Below, piece after piece: positions 1 to 9,261 of a stretch of DNA of 64,000 nucleotides. The DNA comes from Timema cristinae. Lineage: Eukaryota; Arthropoda; Insecta; Phasmatodea; Timematidae. Every line of letters begins with the position of its first letter. Positions within the stretch are counted from its first letter, which is position 1. The stretch is from the NCBI GenBank assembly GCA_039000515.1, contig JBCFYV010000511.1:1-64000 (forward strand), in the 5' to 3' direction. A program made the translations under genes and the position numbers. The notes beneath the pieces are model-generated. The model was not told where the DNA came from and did no database searches. It saw only the letters and a program-made list of their open reading frames with translations.

Positions 1-403
1 TAAACCAACAGCTTTGATCCATAATCCTATCATCTTATAGCAGAGTATGCCAAGTCAAATTGTTTATTTTAAGAAAAATAATTGAGATTTTAATTTATTA
101 GCAATTGAAATGGTATCAAGGTTAGATCAAGTCAGCTGAGTATTTAACATAATTGAATTTAGTATCATTGGGCTCCCCTCATTTTTGTAAATGTTATACT
201 TGCATATATTGTGGGTTTTGGGGGTTTTTAAGCAAAAAAAAAACTGTCTAATATGTATGGTTCTTAGGTTTTGTCTCCGTTCTTTGTCTAATGCATACAA
301 TATTTACAACACATTTAATTGAATTAGAGATAAATTCAACAGTAAGGACTATTAAATTTGATTAATGTTACAAAACAAACATTTAAATGATATTTTTTTA
401 CCT
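1..403. other. AT-rich sequence without a recognised gene
   Basis: This lies downstream (minus sense) of the HARBI1-like exon. I looked for the expected next transposase exon on the minus strand and saw no continuation, so it is either intron or unrelated flank. Confidence 0.4.
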
Positions 404-633
404 GGGTATGAACAGGTAAATGGTTCCTGCGCTGCCCTTCTAAATGAGGAAACAGTGTCTCACACAATTCCAAGGCCAATCTTCTTGTTAAACGAAACAG
501 ATTCCTAAATTCAATTTTAGCTGAGCTCAAAGGGGTTGAGCGAATCCCTCAATTTTCCTCGATACAATTTGATTTTGTCACGGCGCAGCCTTCTTTGCCT
601 GTTTCGAAGATGAAGTATTGCCCAAGCTTCCAT
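404..633 (-). pseudogene. HARBI1-like (PIF/Harbinger) transposase exon, frameshifted
   Basis: Read on the minus strand from an ATG at 633, a frame gives MEAWAILHLRNRQRRLRR and continues to NPFELS. After one surplus T near 518-519 it continues in the next frame as KIEFRNLFRLTRRLALELCE and then FPHLEGQRRNHLPVHTQ. The FRNLFRL...LxxxLxPHL pattern is the N-terminal part of HARBI1-like nucleases derived from Harbinger transposases. The exon ends at a good splice donor (CAG followed by GTAAAA at 403). The DDE catalytic core would lie in later exons, which I do not find. A single-base frameshift and the lone exon point to a pseudogene; a base error in the assembly is the alternative. Confidence 0.6.
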
Positions 634-1296
634 AACCTTAAAAACAACAACTTATAAATCCATTTCCATAGGCCTACAAATTAAACACTAAGACTCAGAT
701 TCAAAAATATTTAAACCTTGTTAGGTTTTGTTTTCTAAGATGCCTAAAACTCATAGGCCTTCTGGCTTCAGTGTGATCCAAAGGTGAGGTTCTTTATTTT
801 TTTCTGTCAAGTTATAATAGATGTAATGTTTTCTAGCACCTATACTTACACACAACAAGAATCTTAAGTTTCCAATTATGACAAAATAAGAGTGATGAAA
901 AATATTCTTAGTGGTTAAAAAAATCTTAGAAAACTCACCTAGGCCTAATTGGTATTTTTATGCACGGGTCCTATAGATAATTAATCAAAAAATGTATTTA
1001 ATAGCACATGAAAGGTTATGCAAAGCTTGGTATTTTTGATTTATTTACACATGAAAGGTTAGGTTATTTCTCTTTATTGTTTGTTTTATGTGAAAACACC
1101 CCATTAAATTTTGCACAAAAAGTTTTTTTGACAAGGTTTATTTTGTTATAGTCGGAAACTTTAGTATTTTGTATGTTTAGGAGCGAGAAAACATTATATT
1201 TTTAATAGTGTAATACTGAAATAATATAAAGTTTCGCGCCCTTGCTTCATTCTATACCCCAGTTTTCCTACACAGTAAAACGTGGCTATAGGGTTA
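634..1296. other. AT-rich intergenic sequence
   Basis: No coding pattern or repeat boundary is recognised. The minus strand just upstream of the Harbinger-like exon has a T-rich stretch ending in AG at about 634-637 that could act as a splice acceptor, so the exon may not be the first. Confidence 0.35.
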
Positions 1297-1760
1297 TGTT
1301 TACACTTCATCAAATTCACTAATCGATAGTTATTATTATTTATTTTGTATTATTAAACCCTTTTAAAAAGGTTTTTGAGAGTGCTAAAACATTTGACTTG
1401 CCTATTTGGTAAAACTTCTAGCGAGGCCTATACCGCAAAGCTAAGTTTACACTTCACCGAATTTACTGATAAATAAATATTGATACTTCATGTAATTAAA
1501 TTAATACAACACTATTATTACCACTTATAGTTTGCATGAACGTAAATCAAAGAAATTAAATAGTGTAAGCAAATATAGCTCATAAATTATGTATGAATAA
1601 ACTACTACACACCTAAATTTGGACTCAAGTTACACTTCATCAAGTTAACTAATAAATAAATACAAATAACTTAGGTAATTACATTAATACGGCACTATTA
1701 TTGTTACTTACCGATTGCACAAACGTAAATTAAATTAATTCTTGAGTCACAACTCTCACG
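1297..1760. repeat. Imperfect tandem repeat, three units
   Basis: Three related blocks start at about 1298, 1446 and 1629 with a TTACACTTCA(T/C)C core, followed by ACTAATnnATA and, in the last two, TTAATACnnCACTATTATT and GCA(T/C)(G/A)AACGTAAAT(C/T)AA. Spacing is about 148 and 184 bp. It looks like a decayed satellite-type repeat. Confidence 0.55.
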
Positions 1761-1839
1761 AAACGTAATAATATATAAATTATTCACTATGACGAAATTT
1801 AACACGGTCATTAGAGTGTGTCATCAATTTATGACAATA

Positions 1840-1950
1840 TGACGGGAAAATGGCGGCGTCATCGATCGTATGACGCCATTAAAAAGATCGATGCTAGCAT
1901 TTCAGCCATATGACGTGCTACGGATGACATTTCATAGCGGTGACGCGTCA
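1840..1950. promoter_or_regulatory. Cluster of TGACG/CGTCA motifs with a palindrome
   Basis: TGACG occurs at 1840, 1871, 1911 and 1941, and CGTCA at 1857 and 1946. The pair at 1941-1950 forms the perfect palindrome TGACGCGTCA, and 1849-1880 folds as ATGGCGgCGTCAT against ATGACGCCAT. TGACG is the half-site for CREB/ATF-type bZIP factors. The sequence is CpG-rich against an AT-rich background, which would suit a promoter, but no gene start is visible beside it. A transposon end is the alternative. Confidence 0.3.
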
Positions 1951-2377
1951 TAGAGATCCGTGCTCGCCGTCCTGGTGGTGAGTCTTGGGAACGCAGTCAC
2001 TCAGATTTTTGATGTTTGGATGTGTGGAAATGGTGGTGTTGTGTAGTTGGTTAAATAGTGCGACCATGGTGACTAGATAACTTTGCTAAGTAGTTTATTC
2101 CTTCGGGTCAAGGAAAGATGGAGAATGAGGAATAAATGTGAGATAAATATTGTTGGTGGGTAGATACATTTAATTTACAATATCCGTCCCACTCTTGGCT
2201 ATATATTTCTTATCGTGGCTGAAATTATGTTTTTGGTAGCTTAGCTCAGGCTTTCTCAGTCCCACGTCCCAGTGTAAGGAGGGTTACTTACTCCCTGTAG
2301 ACGCTTGGTAAGGTGATTCAACCTGTGGGTTCCTTTTCCCAAGTGTTGATTACGTCCTCCCTTAAACACCCTCCTAA
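1951..2377. other. Sequence upstream of the tandem unit, no gene seen
   Basis: Moderately GC-richer than its flanks. It ends where homology to 10585 begins, just after a CTCCTAA stretch. No open frame with a recognisable motif. Confidence 0.35.
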
Positions 2378-3414
2378 CCGCGTTTGTTTGAATTTTTTTT
2401 CCCGCCAAAAGACTTATATATTATTTATTTCTTTGAGCTTTCGGAGGGGGGTATGTTGGCCGACGCTCCAGCCCCTAGTTCATCCCGCTGCCACCAGAGG
2501 CGCCGCTACCGTCTATAGGTTGGATATAGATACACAGACAGAGAGGTCGAGCGCGTCCCATTTATTCAATGTCATTATGTAGGTTGAAAATGAGGATAGC
2601 TATTTATAAGAAATTCACACGCTATATTTAATATATAACATCCACAGATGCCTCTGGCGTAAGTAATAGAATCACAATATAGTAGTACCAAAACGGCCTC
2701 CCCCTGCAAACCAAAGTCTCTGAAGTAGATTGGTTTTGACTAAGGGCGCGTAGCTACCTTAGTGAGAGAAGAGATGTTCAAACAAATCTTTAGGTTAAGC
2801 CAGCACATATTTTCTGATGGTGTAATTGGTGAAACTCTAGAAAAATGACACCCAGATCAACGTGCCGACCGCTTTACGGACCGAGCCGTAATGAATTTCA
2901 ATCATCTAATCGGAGCTAAGGAAGTTCTTAGTTGCCTTGACAAACCCTTATATAATCTAAGTAACCAAATTGGTTTTATGAAAAGTTAAAAAAAAAAGTT
3001 TCTTACCACTATAAAATAATTTAGGCCCAAATTATCTTCATCAGCCCTTGGGGAGAGTTTATAATACTTTTTCGATATAATATACGTAACTCGTCTGAGA
3101 TATCTACATTGATTCAGACAGTTCAAGTTGGAGTTTATATAAAATGTCCACCGCTTTTTCGGTACGGGGGAGGGGAAATAATCGCTTGAAACAAACTCTG
3201 TACACGCGTCTGGGGCTCGGTCACCAGAATATAAGCCAGACCAAACGAGGGCAGCGCCGTAGGTAGAGTATAGATTCGGTTATACTACAAACTCAACTCA
3301 TCTTATCTAAACAAGTTTTGACACGTAAACTTATATTAATGCCTGAACTGATAAAACCAATATATATGATTTTAAAAAAATGAATAAGAAGCTATATAGC
3401 TTTTATAATGCTCA

Positions 3415-3421
3415 TATATAG
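3415..3421 (+). promoter_or_regulatory. TATA-like box 5' of 5S-like copy 1
   Basis: TATATAG lies 22-28 bases upstream of the first base of the 5S-like sequence. Arthropod 5S genes often carry a TATA-like element near -30. The same sequence precedes copy 2. Function is inferred from position only. Confidence 0.35.
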
Positions 3422-3442
3422 CTAGAATACCCCCAAATTATT

Positions 3443-3560
3443 GTCAACGGCCATACCATGCTGACAACACCGGTTCTCATCCGATCACCGAAATTAAGCA
3501 ACATCGGGCGTGGTCACTGCTTGGATGGGTGACCGCTTGTGAACACCACGTGTCGTTGAC
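3443..3560 (+). rRNA. 5S rRNA-like sequence, copy 1
   Basis: These 118 nt match the arthropod 5S rRNA pattern end to end: the CATACCATGCTGA and CCGGTTCTCATCCGATCACC segments, GAAATTAAGCAACATCGGGC (box A region), and CTTGGATGGGTGACCGC (box C). The ends GTCAACG and CGTTGAC pair perfectly as helix I. Several differences from typical insect 5S look like CpG to TpG or CpA decay, suggesting an orphan or pseudogene copy; the intact box C, the following TTTT at 3564 and the upstream TATA-like box leave transcription by Pol III possible. A 5S-headed SINE is an alternative. Confidence 0.65.
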
Positions 3561-3563
3561 ATA

Positions 3564-3567
3564 TTTT
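3564..3567 (+). terminator. TTTT Pol III-type terminator after 5S-like copy 1
   Basis: Four T residues lie 4 bases after the 5S-like end, the minimal Pol III stop signal. The same run follows copy 2. Confidence 0.35.
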
Positions 3568-3678
3568 GAAAATATTATTCAACAATGTATTAATTTTGGT
3601 TGTGTATAATTCATCTCTCACCCAATAGCTTATGTTAATTATATTCAAATTATTGTTTCAAACTGTTTCTCTCTCTAA

Positions 3679-3702
3679 TATATATATATATATATATATA
3701 AA
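3679..3702. repeat. (TA)n microsatellite
   Basis: An uninterrupted TA run follows a CTCTCTCT stretch. In copy 2 (about 11880-11892) the equivalent place holds a shorter, interrupted run. Confidence 0.8.
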
Positions 3703-3790
3703 TTCAAGAATGCATGTTGACATTTACATTATTGTTTGTATAACGTGTAGTTGAGGACCTTGAAACCCGGTACTAGCCGTGATATGTGTG

Positions 3791-3802
3791 TGTGTTTTTA
3801 TT
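3791..3802. repeat. LINE target-site duplication, 3' side
   Basis: TGTGTTTTTATT here equals 9324-9335 at the other end of the LINE. The uninterrupted unit copy 2 has TGTGTTTTTGTT at the same junction (near 12000), the empty site. Confidence 0.85.
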
Positions 3803-4871
3803 GCCGTACGGCTGTTGCCCGACATAGAACATCTGACTTGACAGTTATGCCACGCCAGGTTGTCTATGAAAGGGCTGATTTGTTGTTTGAGTACCGAGTC
3901 ATTGTCATGACTCTTAACCTCGCGAATGAACTTGTTTACCTGATGAAATGGAACAGATGAAATGAGCCTGCAGAATACTACAGGTGTGTGGTTATTGTAG
4001 CCCGACGCAGGACATTTCTACCTTGACTCTGACGCCAAGCTAGGCCGCCTGTGAAAGGGCTATATTTGTGTTAGAGTACGGAGTCACTATCGTGCCTCCT
4101 GGCCTCTTGAATAAATTGATACCTTGTACAAACAATTGTATAATTATTGACACTGTGAGTGAAGTTGGTGATAGTGAACGATCGCGCTGGGTCTCGGGAT
4201 TTGGGGAGGATTTTCTTTTGTTGGGATGTGGGAAGGTGTGTATAAGGTATGATGATGATATATGTTGTTGTTTCATGAGTCGATTTCCGGGAGGTGGATC
4301 GAAAGGTTTAACTTGACTGTAGGGAATAGGTTTGGCGCGGATGGTTACATATCCATTCCCCATCTGGGGCCGTCAGTGGCGCCAGCGTTATTCTCTGGCT
4401 AGAAGGTTGACCTAGGCGGTTATCCCAGTGGAGTCCGGCGGTGGCAAAGGTTATAAAGAGTTTCTTGTTGGGGTAGGATTTTCTTTTCTTGGGATTAGGA
4501 GTGAGGTGGATACATTTCCATTCCCCATCTGGGGCCGTCAGTGGCGCCAGCGTTATTCTCTGGCTAGAAGGTTGACCTAGGCGGTTATCCCAGTGGCGTC
4601 CGGCCGTGACTAAGGTTGTGATGGCATGAAATGAGCGACTTGTGAATGTGAGTTCTGGGGTTGGAGCAAGGATGGGATAGTTGGGTGGTGGGTTGTCGTC
4701 AATCCCGTTGGTCTGGCGTAGTCGATTGTCAATTTGGTTAATTACTACTCTAATTTTTTTCAATTTTTTTTTTTTCCTAAATCTAGGTATCGGGGGTTGT
4801 GTTTTTTTTTATATTGTTTTTTTTTCTTCCAAAATTATAATAGACACTGAGTTAGTCATAATAATGCTCTC
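3803..4871 (-). repeat. 3' region of the LINE with two tandem repeat sets
   Basis: Minus-sense 3' UTR. Closest to ORF2 are long A runs (plus-strand T runs at 4748-4775 and 4803-4823). Then come two ~165-bp repeats (GACCTAGGCGGTTATCCCAG at 4409 and 4574 on plus), followed by two diverged ~184-bp repeats (GTAGCCCGAC at 3998 and GTTGCCCGAC at 3814). Repeated 3' UTR modules are common in LINEs. A 151-codon open frame (4763-4308, minus) spans the 165-bp repeats, with HWDNRLGQPSSQRITLAPL seen twice. Confidence 0.7.
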
Positions 4872-7559
4872 CTACGCCAGCCGTGGTCTCTTGTAGCGTC
4901 TGCTCTCAGTAGGGTCGTAACGTCCTAGTTCCCGTACTATGTCGTTAGTGTGTGTGTCTGCCTGTTCGTAGAGTTTTTTGTTCCTTTCCCTGTATTTGTC
5001 ATGGAGGGGTCTGCAATTTGTCATTTCATGTAGGTGTGTTATTCTAGTTCGCCAGGGTGCTCCAGTGATGGTTCTGAGTATCTTGTTTTGTGTGGTTTGT
5101 AGTCTATCTGTGAGGTGTTTGGCTCCGTAGCTCCATACTGCGCAGTTGTACAGTATAATCGGTTGTATCATGGATTTGTATAATACAGTTTTTGTGTGGA
5201 TGTTTAGTTCCCTTCCTTTGAATAGAGCGTACAATTGTACATATCTCCCAGTGGCTTTTTTTCTTGTGTCCTCTATGTGACTTCTCCAGGTTAGTTTCGA
5301 GTCTATTGTAGTGCCTAAATATTTTGTATCTTTTTTAACAGGTATTTCTGTGTCGAATAAAGTGAGTGGTGCTGGGAGTTGTTTGCGTCCTCGGCTAATA
5401 ATCAAAGCTGCTGATTTTGTGGGGTTAACTTTTATCCTCCAAGTCGTGAACCAAATTTGTAGTTCAACTAGGTACCTCTGCATTTTTAAGCTGGCAAAAT
5501 TTATGTTTTTATATATGGTGTAGGCCATGGTGTCGTCTGCAAAGAGTCGTACTTTTACTTGTGGATTGGTAGGAATGTCTGAAATATATATGCTATAAAG
5601 GTGTGGTGCTAGTGCAGATCCCTGGGGCACCCCAGCCCTTATGTCGTGTATGGGTGATTTTGTTCCGTCCATGACTACCTGAAACTTCCTTCGAGCAAGG
5701 TAACTGGCGATAATGTGGATGATCCATTGTGGGTAGTTGAATTTAATTAGTTTTTGAATTAGTCCTATGTGCCAAACTCTGTCGAATGCTTTTTCAACGT
5801 CTAGAAATATTGCTGCGGTGTGTTTTTTTTCTTCAAATGCTTTTGTGGCGTCCTCAATTAAATTTAGTACGGGGTGAATAGTCGAGTGATTTTTCCTGAA
5901 ACCGAATTGGATTTTTGGGATGATCTCATTTTTTTCGCTAAATTTGTCTATCCTTTTTAGAACTAGTTTTTCAAATAGTTTGCTCATAGTGGGGAGGAGA
6001 CTAATAGGCCTTCTGTTCTGAGGGAACATTGGGTCCTTTCCTGGTTTAGAAAGAGTTATTACTGTCGCCAGTTTCCATACGTCTGGGAAGTGACAGAGTG
6101 TAAGTAGAGCGTTGAATATTGTCAGTAGCGTGAGTATTGCCCTCGGTGGTAGTTTCTGTAGTGTTTCGTTTGATAGTCTGTCGTGGCCTGGCGCTTTATT
6201 TTTTGGGAGTTGTTTCATTGTGTAGTTTAGTTCATCTAGTGTTATTAGGTCCACCCGTGACACTATTGGTCTAAATAGGTATTCCCGTACTGATCTCTGT
6301 GCGTCCCTGACGAAGTCTGCGTCTCTCGGGTTTTGGTTTGGTGTAAACTGTTTCTCCAGAGTCACGGCTATGGCCTCCGCTTTCTCTGAGCTTGTATAGG
6401 CCATACCGTGCTCCCCGTGTATAGCGGGTACCGACCGTTTGTTGCCTGATGACTTAAGCTGTTTTGTGACTTTCCAGACTTTACTGGGGTCCATGGCAGC
6501 GTCAGTGATGTATGTGTTCCAGTTGTTGCATTTAATAGTTTTAACTGTACGTCTTACTTGTGCAGTGAGTCTATTGTAGGCTGTTCTGTGTTGTGGTGTT
6601 CTGTATGTTTGCCAGTCTCTCCTTGCCTCTCGTTTCTGGGCGAGCAGAAAGTCAAGGTCTGGGTGTTGGCGTCTCAAGTCATGTTTTTCCTGTTCTATTG
6701 CGGTGTTAGTTCTGTATGCTTCCTGTACTGTGCTGGTAAAGAGTTGGAGTGTAGTGTCTGCTTCTTCGGTGGTCGTGATGTTTATGTTTTCGGGTACTGT
6801 TTCGTCTAGTGTTCTTTTGAACCCTTCCCAGTTAGTAGTAGTTTTTAGTTTTTTAATGTTGTTTATCTGTATTACTGTGTTGGTTGTGATCTCGCACACT
6901 ATAGGGTTGTGGTCCGAGTCTAGTTCTTTAAGAACTGAGAGCTCTCCCGGTGTCACCCCTATATTGTTCAAGACCACGTCTATTACATCTGGCCTCTGTA
7001 GTGGGTTTGAGGGGTAAAATGTCGGTTCGCCAGGCCCGACTACCGTGTATCCCTTAGTGTCCGCGTGATCGTTTAGTATGCGTCCATTCCTATTGGTCAG
7101 TCGGCTATTCCAGTTCAAGTGTTTGCTATTCAGGTCCCCTGCTAAGAATATCTTATCGAAGTTCGTAAGTTCGTCTAGGTCGCTCTGTAGTATTGTCTTG
7201 GTCGGTGGTTTATATATGGCTGCGAATAGGATACCTCCGCTCTTTGTATTTACTTTTATTGCTGTTGCTTCTATGTTTTGTAAGGTTTGAAAAATATGTT
7301 GGTAGTGGTGAATATTGTCTTTGATGAATATTGCTGTTCCCCCGCCACTTCTGCCGGGTCTATCTGTTCTATATAGATGGTAGCCGAAGAAGTTAAGTCT
7401 CTTGTTTTGGTTTAGATGGGTTTCGTTGATTAGTCCTATATCTATTCCATATGTTTTAAAAAGTTCTTCTAATTCATGAGCCTGCGTCAGTATCCCGTTC
7501 GCGTTCCATATAAAAACGCGTAGAATGTCCTTGGTCCGCGTTTTGTCTTGTCTAGTCAT
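4872..7559 (-). CDS. LINE ORF2: endonuclease and reverse transcriptase
   Basis: 895 codons without interruption. N-terminal APE-type endonuclease (about 14-222): WNANGI near 18, INETHL near 45, LAGDLNSKHLNWN near 138, PDVIDVVL, and LDSDHNPIV near 211, so the N, E, D/N and DH catalytic residues are present. Reverse transcriptase (about 440-720): PGHDRLSNE, NRRPISLLP, FGFRKNHST, IFLDVEKAFDRVW, RAGVPQGSALAPHLY, then the FADD box at 673-676, and TKYLGTTIDSKLTW after it. No RNase H follows the RT; the last ~150 residues lack an obvious zinc motif. It nicks target DNA and reverse-transcribes the element RNA in the nucleus. Its start overlaps the ORF1 stop by 8 bases, so translation is probably by reinitiation. 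Confidence 0.93.
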   Translation of the reverse strand: MTRQDKTRTKDILRVFIWNANGILTQAHELEELFKTYGIDIGLINETHLNQNKRLNFFGYHLYRTDRPGRSGGGTAIFIKDNIHHYQHIFQTLQNIEATAIKVNTKSGGILFAAIYKPPTKTILQSDLDELTNFDKIFLAGDLNSKHLNWNSRLTNRNGRILNDHADTKGYTVVGPGEPTFYPSNPLQRPDVIDVVLNNIGVTPGELSVLKELDSDHNPIVCEITTNTVIQINNIKKLKTTTNWEGFKRTLDETVPENINITTTEEADTTLQLFTSTVQEAYRTNTAIEQEKHDLRRQHPDLDFLLAQKREARRDWQTYRTPQHRTAYNRLTAQVRRTVKTIKCNNWNTYITDAAMDPSKVWKVTKQLKSSGNKRSVPAIHGEHGMAYTSSEKAEAIAVTLEKQFTPNQNPRDADFVRDAQRSVREYLFRPIVSRVDLITLDELNYTMKQLPKNKAPGHDRLSNETLQKLPPRAILTLLTIFNALLTLCHFPDVWKLATVITLSKPGKDPMFPQNRRPISLLPTMSKLFEKLVLKRIDKFSEKNEIIPKIQFGFRKNHSTIHPVLNLIEDATKAFEEKKHTAAIFLDVEKAFDRVWHIGLIQKLIKFNYPQWIIHIIASYLARRKFQVVMDGTKSPIHDIRAGVPQGSALAPHLYSIYISDIPTNPQVKVRLFADDTMAYTIYKNINFASLKMQRYLVELQIWFTTWRIKVNPTKSAALIISRGRKQLPAPLTLFDTEIPVKKDTKYLGTTIDSKLTWRSHIEDTRKKATGRYVQLYALFKGRELNIHTKTVLYKSMIQPIILYNCAVWSYGAKHLTDRLQTTQNKILRTITGAPWRTRITHLHEMTNCRPLHDKYRERNKKLYEQADTHTNDIVRELGRYDPTESRRYKRPRLA

Positions 7560-8919
7560 CCTGATTTACAAAGTAGTCAGTCACTCCCTCTATCATGATA
7601 AACATTTTCTCTGTTGAGTCTGTTGTTTGTCTGAGCATATTGAGATAAGGTTTGAAATGTGTAATGATCTTCATTATGTTTAAGTCTTTGAGTAGCCTAA
7701 TTAAGTCTTTTATGTCAGAACCGGTTGAACCGGCTTCTTGTTGTGGGGGGCATTGTGTTTGTTTTGCCTGTACTGCCTGGGCGTAGGATCGGTGGATCTT
7801 GGCCGCCTCGGGGACGGGGGGGTTTGCCACGGGTCTCTGCCGCATTGGTGGGAAGCTCTGTGTGTTGGAGGGTGGGGGCATGGTCCGGGTCAGAGTTTTG
7901 TTCTGTGTGTTTGTCTTTGGTAGTTGTGCCGTCTTCTTCTTTTCTAGTAAATCTAAGTACACCGGGCACTTGCTGTAATTCGCCGTGTGGCTTCCCATAC
8001 AGTTTACGCATCGGGCAGGAGTGGTGGCGTCTTTTTTGGGGCAGTCTTTGGTGATGTGCTGTTTTAAGCACTTGACACACCGGGGGTTGTTCTGGCAGTT
8101 ATTCTTAGTATTGCCGTATCTTTGGAACTTGTGGCATTGTACGACTGTGATGAGTGGTGGTATGTAGGGTTCAATCCTAACTCTGGTATGGTTAATTGAC
8201 TTTACTTGGAAGATGGTGTTTGTGTCTGTGCTCTTTGCTAGAGTCACTTGGAAAGTAGGGAGAAGTGTCACGGTCTGAGTCGTGTGTTCCGCAGCCGACT
8301 TCCTGGAGAATTGTCTCACGTCAGTCACTGGGAATCCCATGTCTTTAAGTTCTGCCTCTAGGTCACTGGTAGCCATGTTGGGAGGGAGCCCCTTGACTAT
8401 AACTTTAACTGGTTTGTCCCTCGGTAGCGTGTAAGTGTGAAACTCCTGTTTTAGGTCCTTCAGTAAGTGTTGTATTAGGTCGTAGTCCTGCTTGTTGGTG
8501 GTGTGCATTTTTAGTCCGTTTGTGATGTACGTGATTTTAATGTCCCCTCCTATCTCTTTTGCTACCTTGGCTATCTGAGAGTAGTTTTGTGTTCCTAGCG
8601 TCACTATTGGTGGGTAGTGTGTCTTGCGTGTGGTGGTTGTTGTAGGCAGCTGTTTGTCAGTTTTCTGGTCGAGTGGTGAGGGAGTATTGTTTTCGGCCCT
8701 TTCCAGGGCGTTGAACTTGTTCGTCAACTCTGTTGGTGTCTTTTTTGTCTGGGGTTGCTTGTGAGGTCTGAATTTCCTTTTCCGTCCTAGTTTGTCGGCC
8801 ATCGTGAAAGTTCCCTGTCCGTCAGTGTCGGCTTCCATGTCTGAATTGTCCGTAGAGGAGTAGTCCATGTCCGTGTCGTTTAGTTTGGTACTCGGTCTGG
8901 TGTGGTTGGGGGCGGTCAT
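7552..8919 (-). CDS. LINE ORF1: gag-like RNA-binding protein
   Basis: 455 codons. The first ~130 residues are polar and low in complexity. The middle (about 150-260) resembles the pre-C2HC domain of Jockey-type gag proteins, with VKVIVKGLPPNMATSDLEAE and RIEPYIPP. Three zinc knuckles follow: CHKFQRYGNTKNNC, CVKCLKQHITKDC and CVNCMGSHTANYSKC. The first has F where the second Cys should be and N in place of His, so it probably cannot bind zinc normally; the other two keep all ligands. The product should coat element RNA in the ribonucleoprotein particle. The stop TAG lies inside the ATGACTAG that starts ORF2. Confidence 0.9.
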   Translation of the reverse strand: MTAPNHTRPSTKLNDTDMDYSSTDNSDMEADTDGQGTFTMADKLGRKRKFRPHKQPQTKKTPTELTNKFNALERAENNTPSPLDQKTDKQLPTTTTTRKTHYPPIVTLGTQNYSQIAKVAKEIGGDIKITYITNGLKMHTTNKQDYDLIQHLLKDLKQEFHTYTLPRDKPVKVIVKGLPPNMATSDLEAELKDMGFPVTDVRQFSRKSAAEHTTQTVTLLPTFQVTLAKSTDTNTIFQVKSINHTRVRIEPYIPPLITVVQCHKFQRYGNTKNNCQNNPRCVKCLKQHITKDCPKKDATTPARCVNCMGSHTANYSKCPVYLDLLEKKKTAQLPKTNTQNKTLTRTMPPPSNTQSFPPMRQRPVANPPVPEAAKIHRSYAQAVQAKQTQCPPQQEAGSTGSDIKDLIRLLKDLNIMKIITHFKPYLNMLRQTTDSTEKMFIMIEGVTDYFVNQDD

Positions 8920-8927
8920 TTCGCTCA

Positions 8928-9261
8928 GCCCTGAAAAGGGCAGGCTAGTGGCCAGTGTGGAAGGGTTAAGATACCCTCCTCTGTGCAGTGCGGGAGGATC
9001 TGTGATGTTGTCTGGTGTCCCGGAAGACGTGCGCCGACTGCGAGGTATTGTTTCGCAGCCGGTCTCGATTTACGGCCTACTGTGGCTTTGTTGGCACCGT
9101 TAGGTATCCACCACAGAAATTACCACCGAAACGTCCCTTCCGAGTTTAGTCTAGTGTGTGTGTTCGGGTAAACCTGTCTCCTGTACAATCTGCTCACGTT
9201 TGCCTTAAAAAAGGCAGGTTAGTCTTAAAAAAGACAGTTGCGGTTTTGCCTTGAAAAAGGC
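8928..9261. repeat. Four small hairpins in the LINE 5' region
   Basis: Four 14-nt perfect stem-loops share one design: GCCCTGAAAAGGGC (8928), GCCTTAAAAAAGGC (9202), GTCTTAAAAAAGAC (9222) and GCCTTGAAAAAGGC (9248). Each is a 5-bp stem closing a 4-nt loop. In the plus (antisense) reading two loops are GAAA, a GNRA tetraloop; in the element's own RNA the loops are UUUC or UUUU. One lies just 5' of the ORF1 start. Confidence 0.7.

Noticed and set aside
2313..2582. 89-codon plus-strand frame in unit U, repeated in shorter form at 10595-10789
   Set aside because: The copies agree because the DNA is duplicated; there is no domain, and the upstream part is not shared.
3443..3560. Calling a functional 5S rRNA gene outright
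   Set aside because: Several positions that are constant in insect 5S are changed in both copies, so I labelled it 5S-like.
6558..7290. Plus-strand open frames inside the LINE
   Set aside because: Antisense shadows of ORF2.
7715..8167. Open frames on both strands across ORF1, including a 121-codon minus-strand frame
   Set aside because: Alternative-frame shadows of the zinc-knuckle region of ORF1.
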